This document shows, one piece after another, positions 8,007 through 16,374 of a stretch of 64,000 nt of DNA. Position 1 is the stretch's first letter, and each line of letters opens with the position of its first letter. A program made the position numbers and the translations under genes. The notes below the pieces were generated by a model. The model worked only from the letters and a program-made list of their open reading frames with translations, was not told the DNA's origin and made no database searches. The DNA is from Hymenobacter sp. UV11 (GTDB lineage Bacteria > Bacteroidota > Bacteroidia > Cytophagales > Hymenobacteraceae), in contig NZ_SRII01000003.1 in NCBI RefSeq assembly GCF_004684095.1, forward strand, positions 1-64,000. Reading direction: 5' to 3'.

Positions 8007-9338
8007 TCAGCGGCCCACGTAGCTGGCGGGCGTGAGGGCGCGCAGCTCGGCTTTCACGCTTTCGGGCACGTCCAGCTCTTCCACAAAGCCGGCGATGGTG
8101 GTGGCCGAAATAGCCTCGCCGGTGCGCGTGAGCTGCTTGAGAGCATTGTAGGGGTCGGGGTAGTTTTCGCGCCGCAGAATGGTCTGGATGGGCTCGGCCA
8201 GCACGGCCCAGTTGGCGTCGAGGTCGCGGGCCAGGGCGCTTTCATCGAGGGCCAGCTTGCCCAGGCCGCGCGCAATAGCGCCGAGCGCGATGAGGATATG
8301 GCCCAGCGGCACGCCCAGGTTGCGCAGCACCGTGGAGTCGGTGAGGTCGCGCTGAAGGCGCGAAATGGGCAGCTTGGCCGCAAAGTGCTCCAGCAGCGCG
8401 TTGGCCACGCCCAGGTTGCCCTCGGCATTCTCAAAATCGATGGGGTTGACCTTGTGCGGCATGGCCGACGAACCCACTTCGCCTGCCTTCAGCGTTTGTT
8501 TGAAGTAGCCCAGCGAGATGTACTGCCACAGGTCGCGGCACATATCCAGTAAGATGGTGTTCAGGCGCTTCCAGCCGTCGCAGAAGGCCGCGAGGTTGTC
8601 GTAAGGCTCAATCTGGGTGGTGGGGAAGGTGCGGTGCAGGCCCAGCGTATCGTTCACAAAGCGCTCGGCGAAGGCGTGCCAGTCGGTGTGGGGGTAGGCG
8701 GCGAAGTGCGCGTTGAAGCCACCCGTAGCGCCGCCAAACTTGGCCGCGTAGGGCACCTGGCCAAGCAAGGCCAGCTGGCCATTGAGGCGGGCCACAAATA
8801 CTTCCAGCTCCTTGCCCAGGCGGGTGGGCGAGGCGGGCTGGCCGTGAGTGCGCGCCAGCATGGGCACCTGGGCCCAGCCGGCGGCTAGGTCGGCCAGCTG
8901 TGCGCGCACCTGCCCAAAGCGCGGCAGCAGCACGTCGGTCATGGCCTCTTTCAGGCTCAGCGGAATGGCCGTGTTATTAACATCCTGCGAGGTAAGGCCG
9001 AAGTGAATGAACTCCAGAAAATTGCTCAGGTCCAGCTTCTTAAATTCGTCGCGCAGGTAGTATTCCACGGCTTTTACGTCGTGGTTGGTAATGGCTTCGT
9101 GGGTTTTGATGGCCTGAGCCTCCGCCTCGCCGAACTGCTCGTAGAGGCCGCGCAGGGCCGGGAATACGCTGGCCGGCACGGCCGCCAGCTGGGGTAGGGG
9201 CACTTGGCAGAGCGCGATAAAGTACTCCACTTCGACCCGCACGCGGTAGCGCATGAGCGCTAACTCCGAAAAATAAGGGCCGAGGGGAGCCGTCTGGCGC
9301 TGGTAGCGGCCGTCGAGCGGCGAAAGGGCAGTGAGCAT
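8007..9338 (-). CDS. purB: Adenylosuccinate lyase
   Basis: 443 residues. It carries the fumarase/aspartase-superfamily signature GSSAMPHKVNPIDFENAEGN at about 286-305, whose serine is the catalytic acid-loop residue. The start MLTALSPLDGRY and the region TSQDVNNTA are typical of the E. coli type PurB (about 456 residues). The enzyme cleaves adenylosuccinate and SAICAR to release fumarate in purine synthesis. It stands alone on the minus strand and has its own -7 box 34-41 bases upstream. Length and motifs are complete. Confidence 0.96.
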   Translation of the reverse strand: MLTALSPLDGRYQRQTAPLGPYFSELALMRYRVRVEVEYFIALCQVPLPQLAAVPASVFPALRGLYEQFGEAEAQAIKTHEAITNHDVKAVEYYLRDEFKKLDLSNFLEFIHFGLTSQDVNNTAIPLSLKEAMTDVLLPRFGQVRAQLADLAAGWAQVPMLARTHGQPASPTRLGKELEVFVARLNGQLALLGQVPYAAKFGGATGGFNAHFAAYPHTDWHAFAERFVNDTLGLHRTFPTTQIEPYDNLAAFCDGWKRLNTILLDMCRDLWQYISLGYFKQTLKAGEVGSSAMPHKVNPIDFENAEGNLGVANALLEHFAAKLPISRLQRDLTDSTVLRNLGVPLGHILIALGAIARGLGKLALDESALARDLDANWAVLAEPIQTILRRENYPDPYNALKQLTRTGEAISATTIAGFVEELDVPESVKAELRALTPASYVGR

Positions 9339-9371
9339 GGGGTAGGGACGCGGTGGCTGGGTTTACGGACG

Positions 9372-9379
9372 CAAAACTA
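9372..9379 (-). promoter_or_regulatory. Candidate -7 promoter element for purB
   Basis: On the minus strand this reads TAGTTTTG, matching TAnnTTTG. A TTTG lies further upstream with a spacer of about 24 bases, longer than usual, so the -33 part is doubtful. Confidence 0.5.
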
Positions 9380-9499
9380 GCAGCCACAGCAACGCCGACC
9401 GGCCAAACCGGCGCCCGCGCGCGGTGGCCAGCTAGGCGGCTGCCAGCAAAAACCCGCTCCTGAAAACCAAAAACCGGAAACTGGAAACCGCCAACCCGG

Positions 9500-9507
9500 T
9501 AACTTTG
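9500..9507 (+). promoter_or_regulatory. Candidate -7 promoter element very close to a start codon
   Basis: TAACTTTG matches TAnnTTTG and ends only five bases before the ATG at 9513. If it is used, the transcript would have almost no leader. Confidence 0.45.
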
Positions 9508-9512
9508 CCGGT

Positions 9513-11684
9513 ATGCGCGTATCCGCTCTTGCTAAAAAACGAATTATTTATTCCCTGGCCGGCCTGCTGGCGGTGCTTCTGCTGGCACTCGGCGTATTTC
9601 TCTGGAAGCGCCAGCAGCTGCTGAACTACGCGCTCCAACAGGTTAAAACCAAGTTAGAGGCCAAGTACCCGGTAACGCTGACGCTGGGCCCGGCCCGCTT
9701 CACGGCGCTGAAAACCGTCGAAATCGCGGGCATGAGCCTGGTGCCCACGGCCGCCGCCGGCCCCGTAGCGGCCGGCGATACGCTGCTCACGGCGCGCCGC
9801 CTGCAAGTCAGCCTCAGCCTGCGCTCCTTATTTGCGGGGCGGCCGGTATTCAGCGAATTGCAGATCGACCGGGCGCACCTCACGGCCCACAAAGACGCGG
9901 CTGGCGCGACCAATTTTGCCTTCTTGCTGAAAAAACAGGGCTCTACCCCCGTGGTGCGGCGCGATACGGCCCAGGGCCGCAACTACGGCCTGCTGCTCAA
10001 CCAGGTGCTCGACGCGGGCTTTGGTAACGTGCCGGGCGAGGCCGATTTCCGGCAGTTTGTGGTGAGCTACGAAAGTCCACACCACCACTTGCAGCTCAAC
10101 ATGCCGCGCCTCAGCATCGAAGATGGCCAGGTGCAGGGCCGGCTTACGGCCAATGTCGACTCGGTGGTGAATGAGCTGGGGGTAGGCGGCACCATCGCGG
10201 CCAGCGACTACGCCCTGGACCTGAAGCTGTTTGGGGTGAAAAGCTCGGTGCAGGTGCCCTACGTGGCACGGAAGTTCGGCGCGCTGGTATCGTTCGATAC
10301 CATTCGGGTTGAGCTGCGGGGTAAGGATTTTGTGCCCGATGCGCAAACCGGCGGGCAGCTCACGGTGCGCGGCTCGGTGGCAGCCCGCAACTTCAGCTTT
10401 TTTCACAAGCGCCTGGCCTCGGAAGACATTGTGGTGCACCGCGGGCAGCTCGATTTTGTGGCCACGCTGGGCCGCGGCACGTTGTCGCTCGACCCCGGCA
10501 CGCGGGCGGTGCTCAACCAGCTGGTTTTCCACCCCGAAATTTCGGTGCGCCTCAAGCCCAAGCTGGCGGTGAAGCTCAAAATTGATTCGGACCCTACCGC
10601 TACCAACGCGTTCTTCAACTCGCTGCCCGAGGGCATGTTCGATGTGGTGGCCGGCACGACCGGCACCGGCACGCTCACCTACCACGTCAAGGCCGACGTA
10701 GACTTGACGCAAGTAGACAGCCTGCATCTGGAGTCGGCGTTGCAGCCCAGCAAAGACTTCACCATCACGCACTTCGGAGCCGAGGACCTGAGCATGCTGG
10801 AGCGCGAGTTTCCGTTCACGGCCTACAACGACAAGGGCGACTCGCTGCGCACATTCCTGGTGGGGCCGAGCAACCCCGACTTTACGCCCTACGCGGAAGT
10901 GTCGCCCTATATGCCAGCCGTGATTCAGACGACTGAAGACCCGCAGTTTTTCCGGCACCACGGTTTCATGGAGAAGGCCTTTGTGGGCGCGGCTATCGCC
11001 GACATCAAGGAAAAGCGCTTTGCCCGCGGCGGTAGCACGCTGAGCATGCAGCTGGTGAAAAACGTGTTTTTGAGCCGCGAAAAAACCGTGGGCCGCAAGG
11101 CGGAGGAAATGCTGATGGTGTGGCTCATCGAGAACTGGCTGGTGTCGCGCACCCACACGCTCACCAAAGAGCGCATGTTTGAGATTTACCTCAACATTGT
11201 GGAGTGGGGCCCCACGGCCTACCGCTGGCCCAGCGGCAAGCGCGGCGTGTACGGCATCCGTGAAGCGGCGCTGTTTTACTATGCCAAGCGGCCCAGTGAG
11301 CTCAACCTGGGCGAGTGCATTTACCTGGCCAGCATCATTCCCAAGCCCAAATACTACAAGCAGTCGTTCAACCAATACGGCGAGCTGCGCGGCACCACGC
11401 GCTGGTATTTCCGCTTCATTGCCGATATTATGCAGAATAAAGGCCTCATTACCAATAATCAGCGCGATAACCTGAGCTACTCGGTGAGCCTGAAGGGGCC
11501 AGCCAATAAGTACATCGTGACGGCCATCCGCGACACTGCGCGCACCGTGCAGCCCGGCGACACCGCCCAGTTCACGCCCCTCAACCTCATCGATTTGCTT
11601 AATACCGGCGCGCAGGCTGCCCCCGCTGTTGTGCCCGCCAGCCCGGCTGCACCTAGTGCCACCCCGCCTACCCCCCGCCAGTAG
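9513..11684 (+). CDS. AsmA-like protein fused to a GT51 peptidoglycan glycosyltransferase domain
   Basis: 723 residues. An N-terminal membrane anchor (about 10-32) is followed by roughly 420 residues rich in beta-strand patterns resembling AsmA-type periplasmic domains. From about 465 comes a GT51 domain with all the family motifs: TTEDPQFFRHHG holding the catalytic Glu, RGGSTLSMQLVKN near 504, RKAEEMLMVWLIE and KERMFEIYLNIVEWG. GT51 polymerises lipid II into glycan strands. No transpeptidase domain follows; the C-terminus is Ala/Pro-rich. So this is a monofunctional glycosyltransferase with an unusual N-terminal extension. It is divergent from purB. Confidence 0.88.
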   Translation: MRVSALAKKRIIYSLAGLLAVLLLALGVFLWKRQQLLNYALQQVKTKLEAKYPVTLTLGPARFTALKTVEIAGMSLVPTAAAGPVAAGDTLLTARRLQVSLSLRSLFAGRPVFSELQIDRAHLTAHKDAAGATNFAFLLKKQGSTPVVRRDTAQGRNYGLLLNQVLDAGFGNVPGEADFRQFVVSYESPHHHLQLNMPRLSIEDGQVQGRLTANVDSVVNELGVGGTIAASDYALDLKLFGVKSSVQVPYVARKFGALVSFDTIRVELRGKDFVPDAQTGGQLTVRGSVAARNFSFFHKRLASEDIVVHRGQLDFVATLGRGTLSLDPGTRAVLNQLVFHPEISVRLKPKLAVKLKIDSDPTATNAFFNSLPEGMFDVVAGTTGTGTLTYHVKADVDLTQVDSLHLESALQPSKDFTITHFGAEDLSMLEREFPFTAYNDKGDSLRTFLVGPSNPDFTPYAEVSPYMPAVIQTTEDPQFFRHHGFMEKAFVGAAIADIKEKRFARGGSTLSMQLVKNVFLSREKTVGRKAEEMLMVWLIENWLVSRTHTLTKERMFEIYLNIVEWGPTAYRWPSGKRGVYGIREAALFYYAKRPSELNLGECIYLASIIPKPKYYKQSFNQYGELRGTTRWYFRFIADIMQNKGLITNNQRDNLSYSVSLKGPANKYIVTAIRDTARTVQPGDTAQFTPLNLIDLLNTGAQAAPAVVPASPAAPSATPPTPRQ

Positions 11685-11753
11685 CCTGGGCTAAACTTAT
11701 TGAGCCGGCTCGTGGTTATCAGCCGCTTACTCACCTTTCTTAATGACCTTTTC

Positions 11754-12326
11754 ATGAAACCCGTTGCCTTTGCCCTGGCCGCCGCCGCTACGCTCGGTCT
11801 GGCCTTCACCAGCCCACGCCCTACCCCCATGCACCCCACCGAAGCCACCGCTGCCGGCACCGTATACGACTACACTGTGAAGACCATTGACGGTAAAGAC
11901 GTGAAGCTGAGCAAGTACAAGGGCAAGAAAATCCTGATTGTGAACACCGCCTCCAAATGCGGCTTCACCCCGCAGTACAAGGAGCTGGAGGAGCTGTCGA
12001 AGAAATACGGCAACAAGGTGACGGTACTCGGCTTTCCCAGCAACAGCTTCAACCAGGAGCTGGCCTCGAATGAGGAAGTGGCTTCGTTTTGTGAGAAGAA
12101 CTACGGCGTGACGTTCCCGCTGTTTTCGACCGTTTCGGTGAAGGGTGACGACGCTACCCCCCTCTATAAGTTCCTGGCTGATAAGGATAAGAACGGCACC
12201 GTGAGCGAGGCGCCCACCTGGAACTTCTGCAAGTACTTGGTGGATGAAAAAGGCCACGTAGTGGCTTTCTACCCCTCCAAAGTGAAGCCGACCGACCCCG
12301 AGCTGGTATCGGCCATCACGAAGTAA
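11754..12326 (+). CDS. Glutathione peroxidase family thiol peroxidase, exported
   Basis: 190 residues from the ATG at 11754; the frame is open 18 codons upstream, but the downstream start gives a clean signal peptide (MKPVAFALAAAATLGLAFT). The thioredoxin-like fold carries NTASKCGFTPQY with the peroxidatic cysteine, GFPSNSFNQE with the Gln, and WNFCKYLVD with the Trp-Asn. Bacterial members usually reduce peroxides with thioredoxin rather than glutathione. The protein probably acts in the periplasm. The stop codon is followed by a palindromic repeat of family B. Confidence 0.92.
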   Translation: MKPVAFALAAAATLGLAFTSPRPTPMHPTEATAAGTVYDYTVKTIDGKDVKLSKYKGKKILIVNTASKCGFTPQYKELEELSKKYGNKVTVLGFPSNSFNQELASNEEVASFCEKNYGVTFPLFSTVSVKGDDATPLYKFLADKDKNGTVSEAPTWNFCKYLVDEKGHVVAFYPSKVKPTDPELVSAITK

Positions 12327-12343
12327 TCTGCCTGAAAAAAAAT

Positions 12344-12446
12344 AGAACGCCATGCTGAGCTTGTCGAAGCATCTCTACCACTTGCATTGGGTTACTAATC
12401 CCAGCGGCGCGGTAGAGATGCTCCGACAAGCTCAGTATGACGTTCT
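12344..12446. repeat. Palindromic repeat, family B
   Basis: Imperfect 36-base arms, 12344-12379 and 12411-12446, with the core CATGCTGAGCTTGTCGAAGC and a 31-base loop. A closely similar element lies at 45484-45588 and a one-armed remnant at 50608-50633. A tail of CTCACTGCTCACTGCTAATT follows at 12458-12478 and runs up to the menA start. The hairpin may terminate the peroxidase transcript. Confidence 0.85.
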
Positions 12447-12481
12447 TCTGTTAATTGCTCACTGCTCACTGCTAATTACCA

Positions 12482-13399
12482 ATGTCACCCTGGATTTCTG
12501 CGTTTCGCCCCCGCACCCTACCCCTCGCTTTGGCCAGCATCCTCACGGGCGGTTTTCTGGCTAAGGCCACGGGCCATTTTAATGGTCCGGTGGTGGCGCT
12601 GGCGGCCTTCACCACCGTCCTGCTCCAGATTCTGAGTAACCTGGCAAACGACTACGGCGACTCGCAGAACGGTGCCGACAGCGTGCACCGGCAAGGTCCG
12701 CTGCGCGCCGTGCAGAGCGGGGCCATCACGCCGGCGCAGATGAAGCGCGCCATGTGGGGCTTCGGAACGGCGGCGTTTGTTAGCGGGCTGGTGCTGCTGC
12801 TGGTGGCGCTGGGCGTGGCGGGCGCGTGGGTGCTACTGGCGTTTCTGGGGCTAGGCGTGTCGGCCATTTGGGCGGCCGTGAACTACACGGCGGGTAGCCG
12901 CCCGTATGGCTACGCGGGCCTGGGCGACGTATCGGTATTCCTGTTTTTTGGTATCGTGGGCGTGTGCGGCACCTATTTTCTGCAAGCCTACTCACGCGAG
13001 CATACGCTGGCCCAGGCCCTGCCGCTCAACGTGCTGCTGCCCGCCGCCGCGCTGGGCTGCTTCGCCACGGCAGTGCTGAATGTCAATAACATCCGCGACA
13101 TTAACTCGGACGTGCTGGCCGGTAAAATTACGGTGCCGGTGCGCCTGGGGCCGCGCCACGCCCGGCGCTACCACTGGCTGCTGCTGCTGCTGGGGGTAGG
13201 GGCCGCGGTGCTCTACGTAGCGCTCACCTACCACTCGCCCTGGCAGTGGCTGTTTGTGCTGAGCCTACCGCTGTTCCTTTTCAACGGCCGCCAGGTGTGG
13301 GCCCGCCAGGAGTCCAAGCAACTCGACCCACTGCTGAAACAGATGGCCCTAAGCACACTCGTGTTCACGGTGCTGTTCGGCATGGGGCAAGTCATCTGA
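12482..13399 (+). CDS. menA: 1,4-dihydroxy-2-naphthoate polyprenyltransferase
   Basis: 305 residues. UbiA-superfamily membrane prenyltransferase with the first Asp-rich motif NDYGDSQNGAD at about 57-67 and a second Asp-containing segment NNIRDINSD near 203-211, both needed for Mg-diphosphate binding. Eight or nine membrane helices are predicted by eye. The start FRPRTLPLALAS is typical of MenA. It attaches the polyprenyl chain to DHNA in menaquinone synthesis. It follows the family B repeat and converges on dnaX. Confidence 0.93.
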   Translation: MSPWISAFRPRTLPLALASILTGGFLAKATGHFNGPVVALAAFTTVLLQILSNLANDYGDSQNGADSVHRQGPLRAVQSGAITPAQMKRAMWGFGTAAFVSGLVLLLVALGVAGAWVLLAFLGLGVSAIWAAVNYTAGSRPYGYAGLGDVSVFLFFGIVGVCGTYFLQAYSREHTLAQALPLNVLLPAAALGCFATAVLNVNNIRDINSDVLAGKITVPVRLGPRHARRYHWLLLLLGVGAAVLYVALTYHSPWQWLFVLSLPLFLFNGRQVWARQESKQLDPLLKQMALSTLVFTVLFGMGQVI

Positions 13400-13406
13400 C
13401 AATTAG

Positions 13407-13481
13407 CAGTCATCAATTATCAACCGCTGGGCTTTTATTTCCGCTCAGGGCAAAAGCTCAACGGTTGATAATTGATGACTG
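13407..13481. repeat. Palindromic repeat, family E, between menA and dnaX
   Basis: Perfect 20-base arms (13407-13426 and 13462-13481) with the core CAGTCATCAATTATCAACCG. The loop holds a second, smaller GCTTTT/AAAAGC pairing. It fills the whole gap between two convergent genes, so it probably serves as a two-way terminator. Confidence 0.85.
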
Positions 13482-13489
13482 TTAACTGA

Positions 13490-15493
13490 TTAAAAGTCTG
13501 CGTCCAGCCCGAGTCGCTGCTTCATTTCTTGCAGGGCGGGGTACTTCTCGGCTAGGTAGGCAAACTTGTCATTCGAGGTGTAGAGCTTGCGGCCGGTGGG
13601 TGCGGCGGTGGCTACTTCAATTTGCACCGTGAGGCCGGGGTGGCCGGTGCGCCGCCGCAGCTCGGCCATAAACTCGGCCCGAAAGTCGTTGAACTGCACC
13701 ACCTGCACCGGATTATCGACGGTGAGAGTGATAACGTGGCCTTCATCGGCCGAAATGGCGCGGTTCAGCACCATGTAGTCGCTCATCTTTTCCTGAGCGC
13801 GGCGCTCGTCGGTTAGCTGCTTCCACACGGCTTGCAGCAGCTCGGGCGCGATGGGCGGCAGCGGCCCGGTTGTGAGAGCGGTTGGCTCCTGGGCCTGCGT
13901 TGCGGCTTTTTGGCTGGCAGACGTTGAGGCAGCACTAGGAGTACCCACGTCGCGCAAGCCAGGCAGGCGGCCCGGCAGCGTTGGCAAGCCGGGCAGCTTG
14001 GGCAGCGCCGTTGCTGGCGACGGCGCCGCAATGGTGCCGGGCCGCACATCGGTGGGCCGCTGGGTGGGCTCCAGGCCCTGCATACTGGGCCGGCCGGTTT
14101 CCACGTGCGGGAGCGTGTCGCGCACTAGGTGGCGCTCGGTCACGGGCGCGGCGGCTTCGGGCTCAATGCTGGGGGTAGGGTGCAGCTCCCGCACGCCATT
14201 TTCGACGGGCAGTGGCTCGGGGCCATCGGCCGGTGCGTTGGTTTCGGGCTCGGCAGCCGGCGCGGCGGATGGCGCCGCTTGGGCGGGCAGCGGGGGGGTA
14301 GGGGCCGCTGCTAGGCTGCTAGTTTTTTTTTTAGCCTCGCCGTTATCCGCCGATGACCTTTGGGTGCTGCCCGGCGTGAGGTCGCGCACAAACTGCACGG
14401 CCCCGTTGAGATACGCCAGCTTCATGAGCGTGAGCTCCACGTGCAGGCGCTGGTTTTTGGCCTGCTTGAACTCGCGGTCGCACTGGCTCACCAGGTTCAG
14501 GGCCGAGAGCAGGAAGGGGAGGGGCGCGGCCTGCGCCTGGCGTACATATTGCTGCCGAATGTTGTCGCTCACCTCCAGCAGCTGCACCGTCACGGGGTCT
14601 TTGCACACCAGCAGGCCGCGCAGGTGCTCGGCCGTGCCCACCACAAAGTTGTGCAGGTCGAAGCCCTGCTGCATCACGGAGTCGAGCAGCAGTAGCGCGG
14701 CCGACAGGTTTTCGTGCAGTAGCGCATCTACCAGCCGGAAGTAGTAGTCGTAGTCGAGGATGTGCAGGTTTTGCACCACCTCCTTATACGTCAGGTTGTT
14801 GCCCGCAAAGGTTACCTGCTGGTCAAACATCGAGAGCGCGTCGCGCAGGCCGCCGTCGGCCTTCTGGGCCAGCAGGTGCAGGGCGTCGTCGTCGGCCGCT
14901 ACCCCCTCGCTGGTGGCCACGTAGCGCAGGTGCTCCCGAATGTCCTCGACCTTAATGCGGTTGAAGTCAAAAATCTGGCAGCGCGATAGGATGGTGGGAA
15001 TAATCTTGTGGCGCTCGGTGGTAGCCAGAATAAAAATGGCGTAGCTCGGCGGCTCTTCCAGCGTCTTTAAAAAGGCGTTGAAGGCCGCATTCGAGAGCAT
15101 GTGTACCTCGTCGATGATATAAATCTTGAAGCGGCCCTGCTGCGGCGCGTAGCGCACCTGCTCTACCAGCGAGCGAATATCCTCGACCGAGTTATTCGAC
15201 GCCGCATCGAGTTCGTGCACGTTAAAGGAGGCATTTTCCTGAAACGCTACGCACGACGTGCACACGCCGCAGGCCTCCGCCTCGGGCGTGAGGTTGGTGC
15301 AGTTGATGGTCTTGGCCAGGATGCGGGCGCAGGTAGTCTTGCCTACCCCCCGCGGCCCGCAAAACAGGAACGCCTGCGCTAAGTGCTGGCTCTGAATGGC
15401 GTTTTGCAGGGTGGTAGTGACGTGCTGCTGCCCTACCACGCTCCTAAAGGTGGCCGGACGATACTTACGGGCCGAAACAACAAAATTTTCCAT
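13490..15493 (-). CDS. dnaX: DNA polymerase III subunit gamma/tau
   Basis: 667 residues. The N-terminal AAA+ clamp-loader module has ARKYRPATF, Walker A GPRGVGKTT at about 46-54, the zinc-binding cysteines in CTNLTPEAEACGVCTSC, Walker B YIIDEVHML and ATTERHKI. A Pro/Ala-rich low-complexity linker (about 390-540) follows, then a C-terminal tau-like domain. The protein loads the sliding clamp and organises the replisome. A -7 box (TATCTTTG) lies 15-22 bases before the start. Several GGGGTAGGG words fall in the linker-coding part. Confidence 0.96.
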   Translation of the reverse strand: MENFVVSARKYRPATFRSVVGQQHVTTTLQNAIQSQHLAQAFLFCGPRGVGKTTCARILAKTINCTNLTPEAEACGVCTSCVAFQENASFNVHELDAASNNSVEDIRSLVEQVRYAPQQGRFKIYIIDEVHMLSNAAFNAFLKTLEEPPSYAIFILATTERHKIIPTILSRCQIFDFNRIKVEDIREHLRYVATSEGVAADDDALHLLAQKADGGLRDALSMFDQQVTFAGNNLTYKEVVQNLHILDYDYYFRLVDALLHENLSAALLLLDSVMQQGFDLHNFVVGTAEHLRGLLVCKDPVTVQLLEVSDNIRQQYVRQAQAAPLPFLLSALNLVSQCDREFKQAKNQRLHVELTLMKLAYLNGAVQFVRDLTPGSTQRSSADNGEAKKKTSSLAAAPTPPLPAQAAPSAAPAAEPETNAPADGPEPLPVENGVRELHPTPSIEPEAAAPVTERHLVRDTLPHVETGRPSMQGLEPTQRPTDVRPGTIAAPSPATALPKLPGLPTLPGRLPGLRDVGTPSAASTSASQKAATQAQEPTALTTGPLPPIAPELLQAVWKQLTDERRAQEKMSDYMVLNRAISADEGHVITLTVDNPVQVVQFNDFRAEFMAELRRRTGHPGLTVQIEVATAAPTGRKLYTSNDKFAYLAEKYPALQEMKQRLGLDADF

Positions 15494-15507
15494 ACGCGAT
15501 ACAGGAG

Positions 15508-15515
15508 CAAAGATA
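15508..15515 (-). promoter_or_regulatory. Candidate -7 promoter element for dnaX
   Basis: On the minus strand this reads TATCTTTG, a full match to TAnnTTTG, ending 14 bases before the dnaX ATG. The predicted leader would be under ten bases. Confidence 0.55.
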
Positions 15516-15523
15516 CCCCCGAT

Positions 15524-15670
15524 GTAGGGTAAGCTTTAGCTTGCCGAAAGAGTGTGCGGTAAGCTTTAGCTTGCCGTAGTTAGAATTGGCCGCGTTGGCT
15601 GGTTCGCGTTCCGAAACGGCAGGCGCAAGCCTACTCTACGCCGCTTCCGGCAAGCTAAAGCTTACCACAC
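15524..15670. repeat. Cluster of family A palindromic repeat arms
   Basis: Two direct copies (15524-15546 and 15554-15576) and one inverted copy (15648-15670) of the GGTAAGCTTTAGCTTGCCG core. The second and third copies form a long stem around a 70-base loop that itself holds a degraded arm near 15617-15641. The cluster fills the gap between the dnaX promoter and the tmRNA gene. Confidence 0.85.
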
Positions 15671-15717
15671 ACTTCGGAACAAAATCTGCGGCCAAAACAT
15701 TTACTTCCTATAGCACG

Positions 15718-15725
15718 TATCTTTG
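15718..15725 (+). promoter_or_regulatory. Candidate -7 promoter element for the tmRNA gene
   Basis: TATCTTTG, a full match to TAnnTTTG, 68 bases before the mature tmRNA 5' end. No convincing -33 TTTG at the usual distance. The predicted precursor leader would contain a further family A arm. Confidence 0.5.
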
Positions 15726-15742
15726 TGCCCCGCTGCACGCAT

Positions 15743-15762
15743 TGGCAAGCTAAAACTTACCT
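15743..15762 (-). repeat. Solitary arm of family A repeat in the tmRNA leader
   Basis: TGGCAAGCTAAAACTTACC, the inverted family A core with one or two changes, lying alone between the tmRNA -7 box and the mature 5' end. Confidence 0.7.
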
Positions 15763-15792
15763 TATATGTGGCGGACTCGTTCTTTCTAATTT

Positions 15793-16163
15793 GGGGATGA
15801 CCGGAATTGACAGCTTGCGCAAGTCGCGGGTAAGCGTGCCGGGAGTTGATGGAAGCTCTCCCGCCAAAAAATCTATCAAACAACAACTGGCGACTATTCG
15901 TACGCCATGGCTGCCTAGTTCAGAACTAAGCACTGCCATCGTTCCGCTCGGGTAAGTTTTTACACCTGGGAGTTCGGAGCGTCGTAAGTAGAAACTAGCC
16001 GTCGAAGAACCGTGATTCGGCGGCGAAACCCAACTGCGGATAAGGGAGTTTCAAGGGCCTGATGTGCGCCTGAAATTCTTCGAAAATCCAAGCATAGATA
16101 CGCACGTAGAAAGCACGTTGGCTTCCTTGTCTGGACCAGGGTTCGAATCCCTGCATCTCCACC
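15793..16163 (+). ncRNA. ssrA: Transfer-messenger RNA (tmRNA)
   Basis: The 5' end GGGGATGACCGGAATTGACA and the 3' end with GGTTCGAATCC then CATCTCC form the tRNA-like domain; GGGGATG pairs with CATCTCC with one G-U pair. The tag reading frame, 15889-15918, is GGC GAC TAT TCG TAC GCC ATG GCT GCC TAG and encodes GDYSYAMAA, whose Ala-Ala end is the expected proteolysis signal. The RNA rescues stalled ribosomes together with SmpB. The 3' end is ACC followed by C, so the CCA tail is probably completed after transcription. The resume codon is inferred. Confidence 0.95.
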
Positions 16164-16176
16164 CCTCCTAAGTAGT

Positions 16177-16211
16177 AGCCCCGTCAGACTTTGTCTGGCG
16201 GGGCTTTTTTT
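16177..16211 (+). terminator. Intrinsic terminator after tmRNA
   Basis: AGCCCCGTCAGAC (16177-16189) pairs with GTCTGGCGGGGCT (16193-16205), with one mismatch and a three-base loop, followed by a run of T. It lies 14 bases after the tmRNA. Confidence 0.9.
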
Positions 16212-16374
16212 GTGGCTTACCCAACCCGGTTTTGCACCTGCTCTCCTTTTTTATGGCCACAGTAGGAAAACGTAAAATACATTAAATCAAACTGGTGAGT
16301 GAGTACTTACTTTTATTATTGCTATACTAGTGCTACATTGTAACGAAAGCTGCTGAAAGTATGTACATTTAAGT

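Noticed and set aside
9828..11375. 515-codon frame on the minus strand
   Set aside because: It is a complementary shadow of the AsmA-GT51 gene, which has all family motifs.
11727..12353. 208-codon minus-strand frame
   Set aside because: Shadow of the glutathione peroxidase gene; no family resemblance.
13851..14744. 297-codon plus-strand frame
   Set aside because: Lies within the low-complexity linker of dnaX on the other strand; Ser/Arg/Gly-rich and without motifs.
15725..15955. 76-codon frame
   Set aside because: Covers the tmRNA, whose ends and tag frame are clear.
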